This document shows positions 54,580 through 63,757 of a DNA stretch of 64,000 nucleotides, piece by piece; the stretch's first letter is position 1; every line of letters begins with the position of its first letter. The notes beneath the pieces were generated by a model. It saw only the letters and a program-made list of their open reading frames with translations. It did no database searches and had not been told where the DNA came from. This DNA is from Prevotella melaninogenica. Lineage in GTDB: Bacteria > Bacteroidota > Bacteroidia > Bacteroidales > Bacteroidaceae. The stretch covers positions 992,001 to 1,056,000 of the forward strand of contig NZ_CP072350.1 of the NCBI RefSeq assembly GCF_018127965.1, given 5' to 3'. Made by a program: the position numbers and the translations under genes.

Positions 54580-55983
54580 TTATAGAAGTACCATAGGTTC
54601 CTCTGGTATATGTGTACTCTTTATGCGCCATTCTTGTGGATAAAGGTTGTTCGCACGGTTTCCAAGGTTCTTTGCAAAGCCTATCGGATAGCCTTTATAA
54701 GTAAGCAAAACGATACCACGTGGGGCATCAGAAGATAGTACGATAGCCTCATGACGAAGATAAGCGATAGCTGTTTGATAATCAACCTCTACATTAGGAT
54801 AAGCCGATTTATCAGCTGAAAAGGAGAGTGCTAACGTATGGTCAGGGATGACATTCTTCCCCTTTTGCATTCCTTCTTTTACTCCATGCGAGAGAATGCG
54901 AAGACGTTTACGGGCTTCTGCGATTTCTTTATCAATATCAATAGTAGTCTTATTGATAAGTGCCTCATTCTCTCCATGCTTACGAATGATAGCCATAAAG
55001 ATACCCTCTCCATGTGTCTTACCAGGAATGAAGCGATAAACTGGGAAATCCCGACCATCTTTAAGTGGGTTATCAATGAGTGAACCTATTATATTCCATG
55101 TTTCTTCTGTAGGCACAGAGAGGAGTTCAGCATCATATTCGTTGAGAATCCACGCAATATTCTCTTCATCTTCATGCGCATTAAAGGTGCAAGTTGAATA
55201 AATGAGTATACCGCCAGGCTTTAGGTTGTCCCATATATCAGCAATAATACTACGCTGAAGTTGCCAACAGTTTTCTACATTCTGTGGACTCCATTCCTCT
55301 ATTGATTGTGAATCTTTACGAAACATTCCTTCACCAGAGCAGGGTACATCGGCTATAATAACATCAAAACCAAGCTTTGTCTTTTTGTAATCACGAGGGT
55401 AATTGTTTGTAACAACGACATCCTCATGACCAAACTTTTGAACGTTCTCTGCCAATATTTGTGCACGTTTCCCTATCGGTTCGTTAGAGAAAAGGAAGGA
55501 GCCAGCAGGTAAGGACGTACGTGCGCAAGTTGTTTTACCACCTGGTGCAGCACAGAGATCAAGTGCCATAACTGGCTGTTTTACCAAGTGTTGTAAGACA
55601 TGAGATAGAAACATTGATGATGCTTCTTGCACATAATAAGCCCCAGCATGAAGTAGTGGGTCAAACGTAAAGTTAGGTCTTGTATCCAACCAATAGCCTT
55701 CCTTACACCAAGGAATTGGCTGAGGGTTAAGTTCTGGATTAACTTTATAAGTTCCATCTGCCAACTTAAAGGGGTTAAGACGTATACTCACAGGGGCTGT
55801 TTCTCCCAATCCTTTTAGGAATGTATGATAAAGGTTATCACCAAAAAGACTACGAGTATAATCTGTAAAGGCAAGAGGAAGTCTTTTTTTTACTTCTTCT
55901 ATAGTCCTTACTTCTTGCCCATTTGGGTCTAAAGAACAAGGAGATTGTGCTGCCTGATATTGTCGGCTATTATCTTTTATCAT
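54580..55983 (-). CDS. RsmF/NOL1-type RNA (cytosine-C5)-methyltransferase
   Basis: A 467-residue SAM-dependent enzyme of the NOL1/NOP2/Sun group. The SAM-binding region has [14 protein letters not shown] near residue 142, [16 protein letters not shown] near 210 with the PC motif, and the catalytic [15 protein letters not shown] near 262 with the TC cysteine. The C-terminal domain ([40 protein letters not shown]) is the one found in E. coli RsmF, which modifies C1407 of 16S rRNA. It starts 4 nt after the PorE-like gene's upstream boundary region and is followed by thyA after 70 nt. Confidence 0.93.
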   Translation of the reverse strand: MIKDNSRQYQAAQSPCSLDPNGQEVRTIEEVKKRLPLAFTDYTRSLFGDNLYHTFLKGLGETAPVSIRLNPFKLADGTYKVNPELNPQPIPWCKEGYWLDTRPNFTFDPLLHAGAYYVQEASSMFLSHVLQHLVKQPVMALDLCAAPGGKTTCARTSLPAGSFLFSNEPIGKRAQILAENVQKFGHEDVVVTNNYPRDYKKTKLGFDVIIADVPCSGEGMFRKDSQSIEEWSPQNVENCWQLQRSIIADIWDNLKPGGILIYSTCTFNAHEDEENIAWILNEYDAELLSVPTEETWNIIGSLIDNPLKDGRDFPVYRFIPGKTHGEGIFMAIIRKHGENEALINKTTIDIDKEIAEARKRLRILSHGVKEGMQKGKNVIPDHTLALSFSADKSAYPNVEVDYQTAIAYLRHEAIVLSSDAPRGIVLLTYKGYPIGFAKNLGNRANNLYPQEWRIKSTHIPEEPMVLL

Positions 55984-55987
55984 ATGT

Positions 55988-58081
55988 TTAGGGAATGTTA
56001 ATAATAATCATTCCATCGTCATCAAGACTTTCTTTCTTCTTTGGTTTTGGCTGTTGCTTAAGGTTTCCCTTCTCATCAAACATACCGTATGTGGTTCGAA
56101 GCACCGTAAACTCTGTACGGCGGTTCAATTGATTGGCTATTTCTTGCTTCTCCTTATCGAGTTTCTTAATGAAATCTTCAGTGAGTACATCGTTTTCCTT
56201 TAGCCAAGGGTACTTCTCGGTAACCTTCTTACGAATCTTTTTTGGACGCTCTTTGCCATATCCAACAGGTGTAAGACGGTCGCGAACAATGCCATGTGCA
56301 GTGAGATAAGCCACTACAGCATCTGCACGTCGTTGTGAAAGGTGTTTATTATAGTCAGCAGAACCAAGGTAATCGGTGTGAGCCGAGAGCTCTATTGTTA
56401 CGTTCGGATTCTCCTTGAGAAGATTGACAAGAGCGTCCAAAGCCTTCTCTGATTCTGGACGAAGTGTCGCTTTATCGAAGTCATAGAAGATATTGTCTAT
56501 CAAAACAGGTACGTTTATACCTGCTAAAGCAAACTGAAGGGTATATACTTTAGAATCATCTACATTCCCAACCTTAATTTCTTCCTTATGATTTAAATAA
56601 CCATTGCAGGTTGCAAGGAAGATATAATTAACGCCAGGCTTTATCTCTTGTTCGAAAGAACCATCACCTTTGACAGCTAACTTCTTGTTAGTTCCATCAT
56701 CACCAACCATAAATATCTGCGCTGCTGGCAACTCATAACCATCCATTTCATAGACCCATCCCTTCACAGTCTGGATGATTTCAGGGAGTTCAAAGCTATA
56801 GATATGATCCCAACCTCGTCCATCACCACGGTTTGAAGAGAAGAAACCGCGATTATGAATACCCTCGAAAGTCATACCAAAGTCGTCACCTTGTGAATTA
56901 AGAGGATATCCTGGATGTTCCAAGTGGTAGCGACGATCGTTGCCAACCTTAGCTATAAAGATATCAAGACCACCCAAACCACCATGTCCATTACTTGAGA
57001 AATAAAGGTCACCATTAGGTCGGAAAGTAGGGAATTCCTCATCTCCTGGGGTGTTGATTGGTTCTCCGAGGTTCTCAACACCTCCCGTTGTACCGCCTGT
57101 CAGACGTACACGCCAAATGTCAAGACCACCTTTTCCACCAGGCATATCACTGGTAAAATAAAGCCAATTACCATCAGGTGAGACAGCTGGATGTGCAAAA
57201 CTTGATAGCGTATCATGACTAATTTCCAACTTATTAGCCTTTCCCCAAGCAGCATCAGAGCGATTACTTACTGAAATTTGGGCATAGCGAGGATTGCTTG
57301 GATCTGTCAAACACTGTGTAATATACATTTCCCTCCCATCAACAGAGAAAGCAGGCGTACCCTCATCAGCCTCTGTATTCAATGCAGACTCTATAGCCTT
57401 CGGTGTACTCCATTTGCCTTTATCATCCTTTTCACTAAAGAAAATGTCACCAGCCTTTGCACCAGTAATGCCACTCAATTCGTCACCTTTGGCTTCATTT
57501 CGTGTAGAAGTAAAGTAAAGCTGTTCGTATTTATCACCGAAAAGCATTGGCGAATAATCCTGTCGACGTGAGTTAAACACGTCCATACGCTTCACAATAT
57601 ACTTTGAACCACGCTCTTTTATGCTTGCAGCTATTGATGCAGCCTGAAGCTCTTGAGCTATCAATTGATTGTTAGGGATAGAATCAAGCGCAAGGCGATA
57701 CTCCTTAACAGCCTCCGAATAGCTACCTTCCTTCATTAGATTATCAGCCAAACGCTTATGCGTTTCGCCATTATCTTGTTTATAACGGATAACATTTCTG
57801 TAAGCTGCTATCGCACGTTGAGAAGACGAAATGCGCTCATAACATTCAGCCATCTTCAAAGATAGTTCTCCACGTTGGCGTCTATCCTTAGGCGAAGTAC
57901 GTTGATAAGCTGTTTTAAATTGGTTTGCAGCGTCATAATATTCGCCCAAGGAAAGGTGTTTTTCGCCTTTCTTGATATTTCTATCTACACCGCATGACGT
58001 CAGTAACAACGTGACACAGCCCACTAACAGGAGTCCCTGTCTTTGCTTGCGAAGTATATGTAAAAGCCTTAGGTAGTTCAT
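55988..58081 (-). CDS. porE: PorE-like lipoprotein: TPR, PD40 propeller, CRD, OmpA domain
   Basis: A 697-residue protein with a lipobox (LLLTSC, C30). Domains in order: TPR repeats (about 45-150), a PD40/WD40-type beta-propeller (FSVDGREMYITQC; SPDGNWLYFTSDMPGGKGGLD; FRPNGDLYFSSNGHGGLGGL) at about 180-440, a carboxypeptidase-regulatory-like domain (VKGWVYEMDGYELPAAQIFM) near 450-520, and an OmpA peptidoglycan-binding domain (YDFDKATLRPESEKALDALV; SAHTDYLGSADYNKHLSQRR) at about 530-650. This is the architecture of PorE, which tethers the type IX secretion system to peptidoglycan in Porphyromonas. Other OmpA lipoproteins share parts of it, so the symbol is tentative. Confidence 0.8.
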   Translation of the reverse strand: MNYLRLLHILRKQRQGLLLVGCVTLLLTSCGVDRNIKKGEKHLSLGEYYDAANQFKTAYQRTSPKDRRQRGELSLKMAECYERISSSQRAIAAYRNVIRYKQDNGETHKRLADNLMKEGSYSEAVKEYRLALDSIPNNQLIAQELQAASIAASIKERGSKYIVKRMDVFNSRRQDYSPMLFGDKYEQLYFTSTRNEAKGDELSGITGAKAGDIFFSEKDDKGKWSTPKAIESALNTEADEGTPAFSVDGREMYITQCLTDPSNPRYAQISVSNRSDAAWGKANKLEISHDTLSSFAHPAVSPDGNWLYFTSDMPGGKGGLDIWRVRLTGGTTGGVENLGEPINTPGDEEFPTFRPNGDLYFSSNGHGGLGGLDIFIAKVGNDRRYHLEHPGYPLNSQGDDFGMTFEGIHNRGFFSSNRGDGRGWDHIYSFELPEIIQTVKGWVYEMDGYELPAAQIFMVGDDGTNKKLAVKGDGSFEQEIKPGVNYIFLATCNGYLNHKEEIKVGNVDDSKVYTLQFALAGINVPVLIDNIFYDFDKATLRPESEKALDALVNLLKENPNVTIELSAHTDYLGSADYNKHLSQRRADAVVAYLTAHGIVRDRLTPVGYGKERPKKIRKKVTEKYPWLKENDVLTEDFIKKLDKEKQEIANQLNRRTEFTVLRTTYGMFDEKGNLKQQPKPKKKESLDDDGMIIINIP

Positions 58082-58156
58082 ATTAATATTCTAACGCTTG
58101 CTTTCTCAATTTATTGCCTATATCTTTTATCTATCAAATAATAAAGTAATCTATTC

Positions 58157-58188
58157 GTAAACCCGTCAACTTGTTTACCTGTCAACCG
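58157..58188. repeat. Octamer tandem repeat behind mutS2
   Basis: On the minus strand, units GTTGACAG, GTAAACAA, GTTGACGG and GTTTACGA follow the mutS2 stop codon after 2 nt. They are the same 8-nt type as the repeat behind gyrA. Confidence 0.7.
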
Positions 58189-58190
58189 CC

Positions 58191-60899
58191 TCACAGTTCT
58201 ACAACCGTGATACCTGCACCGCCAAACTGTACGTGTTCATCGCGATAGTTTGTGACGTTAGGGACACTGCCAAGGTACTGTCGGATTAGCTGACGAAGTA
58301 TACCATTGCCTTTACCATGAAGAATACGCACCTGACTTGCCCCAACAAGGATAGCATCATCTATAAAGTATTGCACCTGATTTAAGGCTTCATCAGCCCT
58401 CATACCACGTACATCCAACTCTTGTCGGAACTGATTACGATGCTTATCAATGGTCTCACGAGTCTCACGACTATAGTTATAAGCTTGGAATTGCTTTTGT
58501 TCTGACTGAATAGTAGCCGCATCAACATGCTCCAAACGACTAATAGCCATCTTAGTTCTCATACCACCAAAGATAACAGTTGCCTGCTTTCCTTCAATAG
58601 ATTCCACCTTACCAACAGACGTAAGACCCTTTATACGTACAGAATCACCAGCCATAACGATTCCACCTCCTTGCTGTTTACGTACGGCATTCTTCAATGC
58701 TTCAGCAGCAGCTTGCTGCTTACTTGCCTTCTCTTTCAGATGCTGTTCGTGGCGTTCCTTACGATTCTTAATCTTGTCAACCTTCTTTTGGAAATCGTCA
58801 TCAGAGAGTAGTCCGCTACTTTTAAGCTTCTTCTTATTAGACGTATCACTCTTATCTGTCTTTCCTGCATCCGTCAATCCTGCTTCATAAGCAGCCAATT
58901 CCTGACGAATACGCTTGGTTTCCTCCTTCTTAGCCTGCTTCTCTCTGATTTCACGGATAGCGTTTTCTATACGACGATTGCTCTCCCTGATAATCTCTTC
59001 TGCTTGTGCCTTGGCACGGTTGAGAATCTCCTTACGACTTTGTTCTAACGCTGCAATATCCTTTTCATATTGACTAATACGTTTCTCCAATTCCTTCTCA
59101 TGGCTGTGAATGGTTTGACGCTTATTCTCCCAATAACGTTTATCTCGAACAATATCCTGTAAGTATTTATCACTCTGAATATAATCAGAACCAACAATCT
59201 CTGACGCATCACGGATTACTTCTTCTGGTATTCCCGTCTTTCGAGCAATCTCAATAGCAAATGAACTACCGGGTCTACCGATTGCCAACTGGAAGAGTGG
59301 GCGCATTTCATGACGGTCATAGAGCATCGCACCATTGACTGTACCAGGATGTTCTTCTGCAAAATGCTTAAGATTCTGATAGTGGGTTGTAATCACAGCC
59401 CAAGCATGCTTCTTCCAGAACTGACGTAAAACAGACTCGGCAATTGCTCCACCAATCTGTGGTTCAGTACCTGTTCCGAACTCATCAATGAGGATAAGCG
59501 TACGCTCTGAAGCACGACGCATCATCACCTTCATATTCATCAAGTGAGAAGAATAGGTACTGAGATCGTTCTCAATACTCTGCTCATCACCGATATCTAT
59601 CATAATATCCGTAAAGATACCTGTGGTTGAACGGTCACCAACAGGGATTGAAAGACCGCACTGAAGCAGATACTGAAGTAAACCCACAGTCTTCAAACAA
59701 ACCGATTTACCACCAGCATTCGGACCAGAGATAATCAGAAGATGCTTATCTTTTGTGAGTTGAATATCGAGAGGAACAACACTTGAAGGGACATTACGTG
59801 TATCGTTCTCTTCTTCTAATATCGTGTCGTAATCCTGTGTATTATCAACTTCATTAGAAACTTTATCTATTTCGGTATTATTAACAGATAATGAATTACT
59901 TAACTTATTATTATGCTTTCTTTCTAATGATAGTTGAAGTAGGGGATGAATAGCTCTAATCCAATCAATGTGAGGCTCCTCAGCCACCTGTGGTTCAAAG
60001 CTCTTAAAGAGTCGGGCCAGCTCAGCTTTTGCACGAATAAAGTCTACTGCCGCCATAAGATTGTATGAATCGAGAATCTCACGTACGTTAGGACGTACCT
60101 TCTTAGCAAAGTCCGTGAGAATTCGAATCATCTCTCTACGCTCCTCATTCTCAAGTTCACGAACCTTATTATTAGCCTCTACAACCTCAGTAGGTTCAAT
60201 ATATACCGTTCTACCCGTAGCACTCTCATCGTGTACAATACCCGAAATCTTACGTTTCAAGCCTGGTGCAACAGGAATAACCAATCGACCATCACGCAGC
60301 GTAGGTGTGACATCCTTCTCAACAAGTCCTTCGCCCTGTGCAGCACGTAAGATACCATATAACGTACGAGAGATACTTCCTTCAATGCGAGCTAACTCAC
60401 GACGTATCTTAAGAAGTTCTGGAGAGGCATTATCACGCATCTTACCGAATTTATCGATAATCTGTGAGATACGCTGAACAAGCAGTGGGAAAGTTGCGAC
60501 ACCATCCGCAAGATTATAGAGAGCAGGGTAGTAATGACGTATTTCGCCCTGCTCCGTCTCCTCTCCACGGCTCAGAAAGTTCACAATAGCAATAATTGTC
60601 TCTAACGAACGCTTCAAATCAAAGAGTTCTTCCACCTCCATGTGGGTTCCTTCCAAGCGGATTCGTGCCACACTTTCGCGTACATCAAAGAAATTATCTA
60701 AAGGAAAGTCGTCTTGTCCCTCTTGTATTCTGCGAAACTCTCTAATCTCTTCCATCCAGGTATTCACCTGTGCGGCATCGGTTGAGAAGCTCATTGCATC
60801 AACTCGTTCCTTACCTAAAGGAGACAAACAGCGTGCACGCAGAAGTGAGCGCACCTCTGTGAAACCAATCTTTTGCTCAAAGTTCTTGGGATATATCAT
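58191..60899 (-). CDS. mutS2: Endonuclease MutS2
   Basis: MutS-family ATPase with a C-terminal nuclease domain, implicated in limiting recombination or in ribosome-collision rescue. The 902-residue protein has the MutS lever/clamp region, Walker A (SGPNAGGKS) near residue 393, LIDEFGTGTEP (Walker B) near 470, a long coiled coil (about 600-760) and an Smr domain at the end (LDVRGMRADEAL; ILHGKGNGILRQLI). An Asn/Asp/Ser-rich insert of about 45 residues (NNKLSNSLSVNNTEIDKVSN) sits just before the Walker A domain, longer than in most homologues I know. Confidence 0.96.
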   Translation of the reverse strand: MIYPKNFEQKIGFTEVRSLLRARCLSPLGKERVDAMSFSTDAAQVNTWMEEIREFRRIQEGQDDFPLDNFFDVRESVARIRLEGTHMEVEELFDLKRSLETIIAIVNFLSRGEETEQGEIRHYYPALYNLADGVATFPLLVQRISQIIDKFGKMRDNASPELLKIRRELARIEGSISRTLYGILRAAQGEGLVEKDVTPTLRDGRLVIPVAPGLKRKISGIVHDESATGRTVYIEPTEVVEANNKVRELENEERREMIRILTDFAKKVRPNVREILDSYNLMAAVDFIRAKAELARLFKSFEPQVAEEPHIDWIRAIHPLLQLSLERKHNNKLSNSLSVNNTEIDKVSNEVDNTQDYDTILEEENDTRNVPSSVVPLDIQLTKDKHLLIISGPNAGGKSVCLKTVGLLQYLLQCGLSIPVGDRSTTGIFTDIMIDIGDEQSIENDLSTYSSHLMNMKVMMRRASERTLILIDEFGTGTEPQIGGAIAESVLRQFWKKHAWAVITTHYQNLKHFAEEHPGTVNGAMLYDRHEMRPLFQLAIGRPGSSFAIEIARKTGIPEEVIRDASEIVGSDYIQSDKYLQDIVRDKRYWENKRQTIHSHEKELEKRISQYEKDIAALEQSRKEILNRAKAQAEEIIRESNRRIENAIREIREKQAKKEETKRIRQELAAYEAGLTDAGKTDKSDTSNKKKLKSSGLLSDDDFQKKVDKIKNRKERHEQHLKEKASKQQAAAEALKNAVRKQQGGGIVMAGDSVRIKGLTSVGKVESIEGKQATVIFGGMRTKMAISRLEHVDAATIQSEQKQFQAYNYSRETRETIDKHRNQFRQELDVRGMRADEALNQVQYFIDDAILVGASQVRILHGKGNGILRQLIRQYLGSVPNVTNYRDEHVQFGGAGITVVEL

Positions 60900-61012
60900 T
60901 CTTTTATATTGTCAATGTGTTATTTGTAGGCTTTAATATCAGTATCGTTTCCACTGATAAATTACTAAATCAACAATCCTTTTTTGCTAAAATATGAAAC
61001 AGCCTATTGAAC

Positions 61013-61022
61013 TGCAAATTTA
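61013..61022 (-). promoter_or_regulatory. Possible -7 box for mutS2
   Basis: On the minus strand TAAATTTGCA matches TAnnTTTG and lies about 115 nt before the mutS2 start. No good TTTG box is seen upstream of it. Confidence 0.4.
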
Positions 61023-61255
61023 CAAAATGTTTCTGTAATTTGGGTAGTATAAATGCAGAACCTTTGACGTTAAGTTGATTATTAAACCATGACAAACGAT
61101 TATTTCTATTAATCCTATTATTTTCTGAATCACTGTTTTTAGTGTTTTCTGATAAAACTTTGCTCATATAACTTAGTTGTAAGTAGCTTATTTACCTTAT
61201 AACAACGCCAATAAGAGTTCTGATTTCCCATTTCCTACTAACAGATTATAGCTTA

Positions 61256-61353
61256 TCACATAGAGTATGAATGCTCCGCACATGTGGTGTTGATACTCCA
61301 TACATATGGTGCTGACGCCCCGCACCATTGGTGCTAATGGTTAACACCATTAC
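61256..61353. repeat. 22-nt-period hairpin repeat array, family A, copy 4
   Basis: Units at 61256-61277, 61278-61299, 61300-61321 and 61322-61343, then a partial unit. The cores are CACATGTGGTG, TACATATGGTG and the perfect palindrome GCACCATTGGTGC. Both boundary types (CTCCGCAC and TTAACAC) occur in this copy. The spacer 60900-61568 otherwise shows only weak promoter boxes. Confidence 0.85.
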
Positions 61354-61486
61354 ACTTTACGCTAAAAACATAAGTAATTTATAGTTTGAAAAACATTATA
61401 ACACCCTAAACAGACAAAGAATACAAGTTTTTCAATGTTAATGTATGGTTTTTCTATTTTTGAACCTATTATTTAATATTTTTGTG

Positions 61487-61496
61487 TAAGTTTGCA
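61487..61496 (+). promoter_or_regulatory. Probable -7 box for the plug-domain gene
   Basis: TAAGTTTGCA matches TAnnTTTG and lies 72 nt before the start codon. The nearest TTTG (61459-61462) is 24 nt upstream, longer than usual. Confidence 0.5.
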
Positions 61497-61568
61497 TATA
61501 ATTCTTAGGAAGACTATCTTTATTGCTGAAAGTCTATTACATAAACTCACTCACTGAGGTCTATCTAT

Positions 61569-63587
61569 ATGAGAAAACTACTATTCATAATACTTCTAAC
61601 ATGCTTTCAAACATCATTGTATGCTCAGACTAACAATGTGTTACTGAGTCGTATCCTACGGCAGGTACAGCTATTCCCGCAAGAGAAGACCTACGTATTT
61701 ACCAATGCAGATAGTTATCAAGCAGGACAACGTATTAACTTGCGTGTCTTCTTAGTGAATGCAGTAGTTCATCAGGCGGATAGTGTGAGCCGTTATGTAT
61801 ACGTAGAACTTCTTAATCCAGAACGTCTCGTTGTGAAACGAGTACGTCTAATACGAAGCGATCAAGGTTTTGTTGGTCATATTGACATTCCTGAAGGAGT
61901 GGTGAAAGGACGTTATTTATTACGTAGTTATACGAAGAATATGTTGAACCTCAGTCGATATGAAAGCCTTAAAAGTATCTTTATTGGTGGACATGGAAAG
62001 CTATTACCGTTTAAGTATGGGGACACTATAAACATCATTAATAGCAATTCGAAAATAAATCTATCTATCAATAAATTAAACAAGAATATTAAAGTAAGTA
62101 TTAACAATCCATCAGATAGCTTAAATAGTAGCTATAGACTATTTGTTCACTGTCGTTCAATCCCTCTTTTCTTTGGAAAAATAAGCCAAGGAAGAGATAT
62201 TATTCTGAGTTATGATAGTCTTTCTCAAGGCGGTATTTATTCTTTCCAGCTCTTGGATTCTAACTTAAAAACGGTTGTAGAGAAACTGAATTTCTTATAT
62301 CCAGAGAAAGAACAGTGTCCGATTTCTGTAATATGGATGGCGGCAGAGAAATCAAATGATGGGCAAATACCTTTTATTATTAAGGCTGATAGCTTACGAG
62401 AAGGAGAAACAATGGACGTTTCTCTACGTGTAGAATATGCCGGAACTGACGATTTAGCAGAACAATCAAACATTCTTTCTCATTTATTATACGATATGGA
62501 TGTGGCAGATTGTCCAGAAGAACCAGCATCTGTTCTTTCTAATAATGAATCAGAACGATTGCTTGACAGCTGTAGTTGGAATCGGTATCGAATGGCAGAT
62601 GTAATCAGAGGGGAATGTAAGAAGGGAAAGATTGGTATCGAAAAGTCTGCTGTAATACGTGGACGAGTTGAAACATTGGTAGGGCATAAAGCTATAAAAG
62701 AAGGTATTGTAAATCTTATTTCACCCGATAAAGGCTTTTATGCTGTTACTAAAACCGATGCACAAGGTCGTTTTTCATTTGAAGGAATAGATTTTCCTGA
62801 AGGTACACAGTATGTTCTTAATGCCTTTACAAAAGCTGGAAAATCGTGGGTAAAACTGCTATTAGATGAAGAGGAGTTCCCTGCTTATAAAGGTCAACTT
62901 CCGCCGTTTGAATGGACGAGTAATGATACAACACGCGTAGATGCAACATTAGAATTGCCGAAAGGGGGTATACAGATGGAAGAAGTGAATATCTTCAGTC
63001 ATCAACCTACCTATTCTTCTCGTTCTGATGCTTATGCACGAACTGCTGACTTCTCCTTTGGTCTACGTGATATAGAGAGTATTGGTGCAACTTGTTTGCA
63101 TGAATTATTGCGTAGAGTACCGAGTGTTACGGTTGAATTGGGGAAATGCTATGTACGTGGAGGTACAGCTGTAGATGGAAAAAGACCAGCCGCTATTGCC
63201 ATAGATGGGATATTTGTCAATGATGATTACGATTTAGACAACATCCAGATGTCCGATGTTGAGAGAGTAGATGTCTTTAAGGGCGGCTCAACAGTTATCT
63301 GGGGAGCGATTGGTGGTATGGGTGTTATCTCTATAACAACGAAGAAAGGGGATTTCAAAGCGGCTTCTGTACCACTGACAAATACGAAGACTTTTACTAC
63401 ATTAGGCTATCAAATTCCACAAAGTTACACTCCTAACGCACATACTCCAGTGTGGTTACCTTCATTACGCGGTAGTTCTTTCCGTCTACTTTTACCTGCA
63501 GAATATAGTTCAAACTATCGTATTATAATTGAAGGTGTGACAAGTGAAGGGAGAATTATCCACTATGTGGGAGAGTTAGGGAAGTAG
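61569..63587 (+). CDS. Exported macroglobulin-like / TonB-plug-like protein without barrel, 672 aa
   Basis: Signal peptide at residues 1-19 (KLLFIILLTCFQTSLYA), then an MG2-like beta-sandwich (FPQEKTYVFTNADSYQAGQR; YVELLNPERLVVKRVRLIRS) at about 35-130. A middle beta region follows, then a carboxypeptidase-regulatory-like domain (AVIRGRVETLVGHKAIKEGI) near 365-440, and a plug-like domain (IGATCLHELLRRVPSVTVEL; AAIAIDGIFVNDDYDLDNIQ; VERVDVFKGGSTVIWG) at about 495-590. After it only about 75 residues remain, so no transmembrane barrel is present. Such proteins are common in Bacteroidetes but their role is unknown. A 21-bp inverted repeat follows. Confidence 0.83.
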   Translation: MRKLLFIILLTCFQTSLYAQTNNVLLSRILRQVQLFPQEKTYVFTNADSYQAGQRINLRVFLVNAVVHQADSVSRYVYVELLNPERLVVKRVRLIRSDQGFVGHIDIPEGVVKGRYLLRSYTKNMLNLSRYESLKSIFIGGHGKLLPFKYGDTINIINSNSKINLSINKLNKNIKVSINNPSDSLNSSYRLFVHCRSIPLFFGKISQGRDIILSYDSLSQGGIYSFQLLDSNLKTVVEKLNFLYPEKEQCPISVIWMAAEKSNDGQIPFIIKADSLREGETMDVSLRVEYAGTDDLAEQSNILSHLLYDMDVADCPEEPASVLSNNESERLLDSCSWNRYRMADVIRGECKKGKIGIEKSAVIRGRVETLVGHKAIKEGIVNLISPDKGFYAVTKTDAQGRFSFEGIDFPEGTQYVLNAFTKAGKSWVKLLLDEEEFPAYKGQLPPFEWTSNDTTRVDATLELPKGGIQMEEVNIFSHQPTYSSRSDAYARTADFSFGLRDIESIGATCLHELLRRVPSVTVELGKCYVRGGTAVDGKRPAAIAIDGIFVNDDYDLDNIQMSDVERVDVFKGGSTVIWGAIGGMGVISITTKKGDFKAASVPLTNTKTFTTLGYQIPQSYTPNAHTPVWLPSLRGSSFRLLLPAEYSSNYRIIIEGVTSEGRIIHYVGELGK

Positions 63588-63644
63588 GATAGGGTGGTTA
63601 CATTGGTGTTCTACACTCTATTAAGAGCTATTCAAGGAAAATAA

Positions 63645-63724
63645 TTAGAGGAGTTAAATAATTACTTTTACTTTTATCATTCGCTTTTCAATACAAATAA
63701 TAGGTAATTATTTAACTCCTCTAA
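63645..63724. terminator. 21-bp perfect inverted repeat between convergent genes
   Basis: Left arm 63645-63665 and right arm 63704-63724 are perfect reverse complements (TTAGAGGAGTTAAATAATTAC on the left, split here only by the loop of 38 nt). It lies between the plug-domain gene and the Crp/Fnr gene, a place for a bidirectional terminator, but the long loop and lack of a T-run make a small repeat element also possible. Confidence 0.6.
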
Positions 63725-63757
63725 CTGCTTATAACGCTTAATAAGTATAAAAGCGCT

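Noticed and set aside
60970..61167. A 65-residue minus-strand frame upstream of mutS2
   Set aside because: It contains the likely mutS2 -7 box, is Asn-rich without pattern, and overlaps no conserved motif; probably leader sequence.
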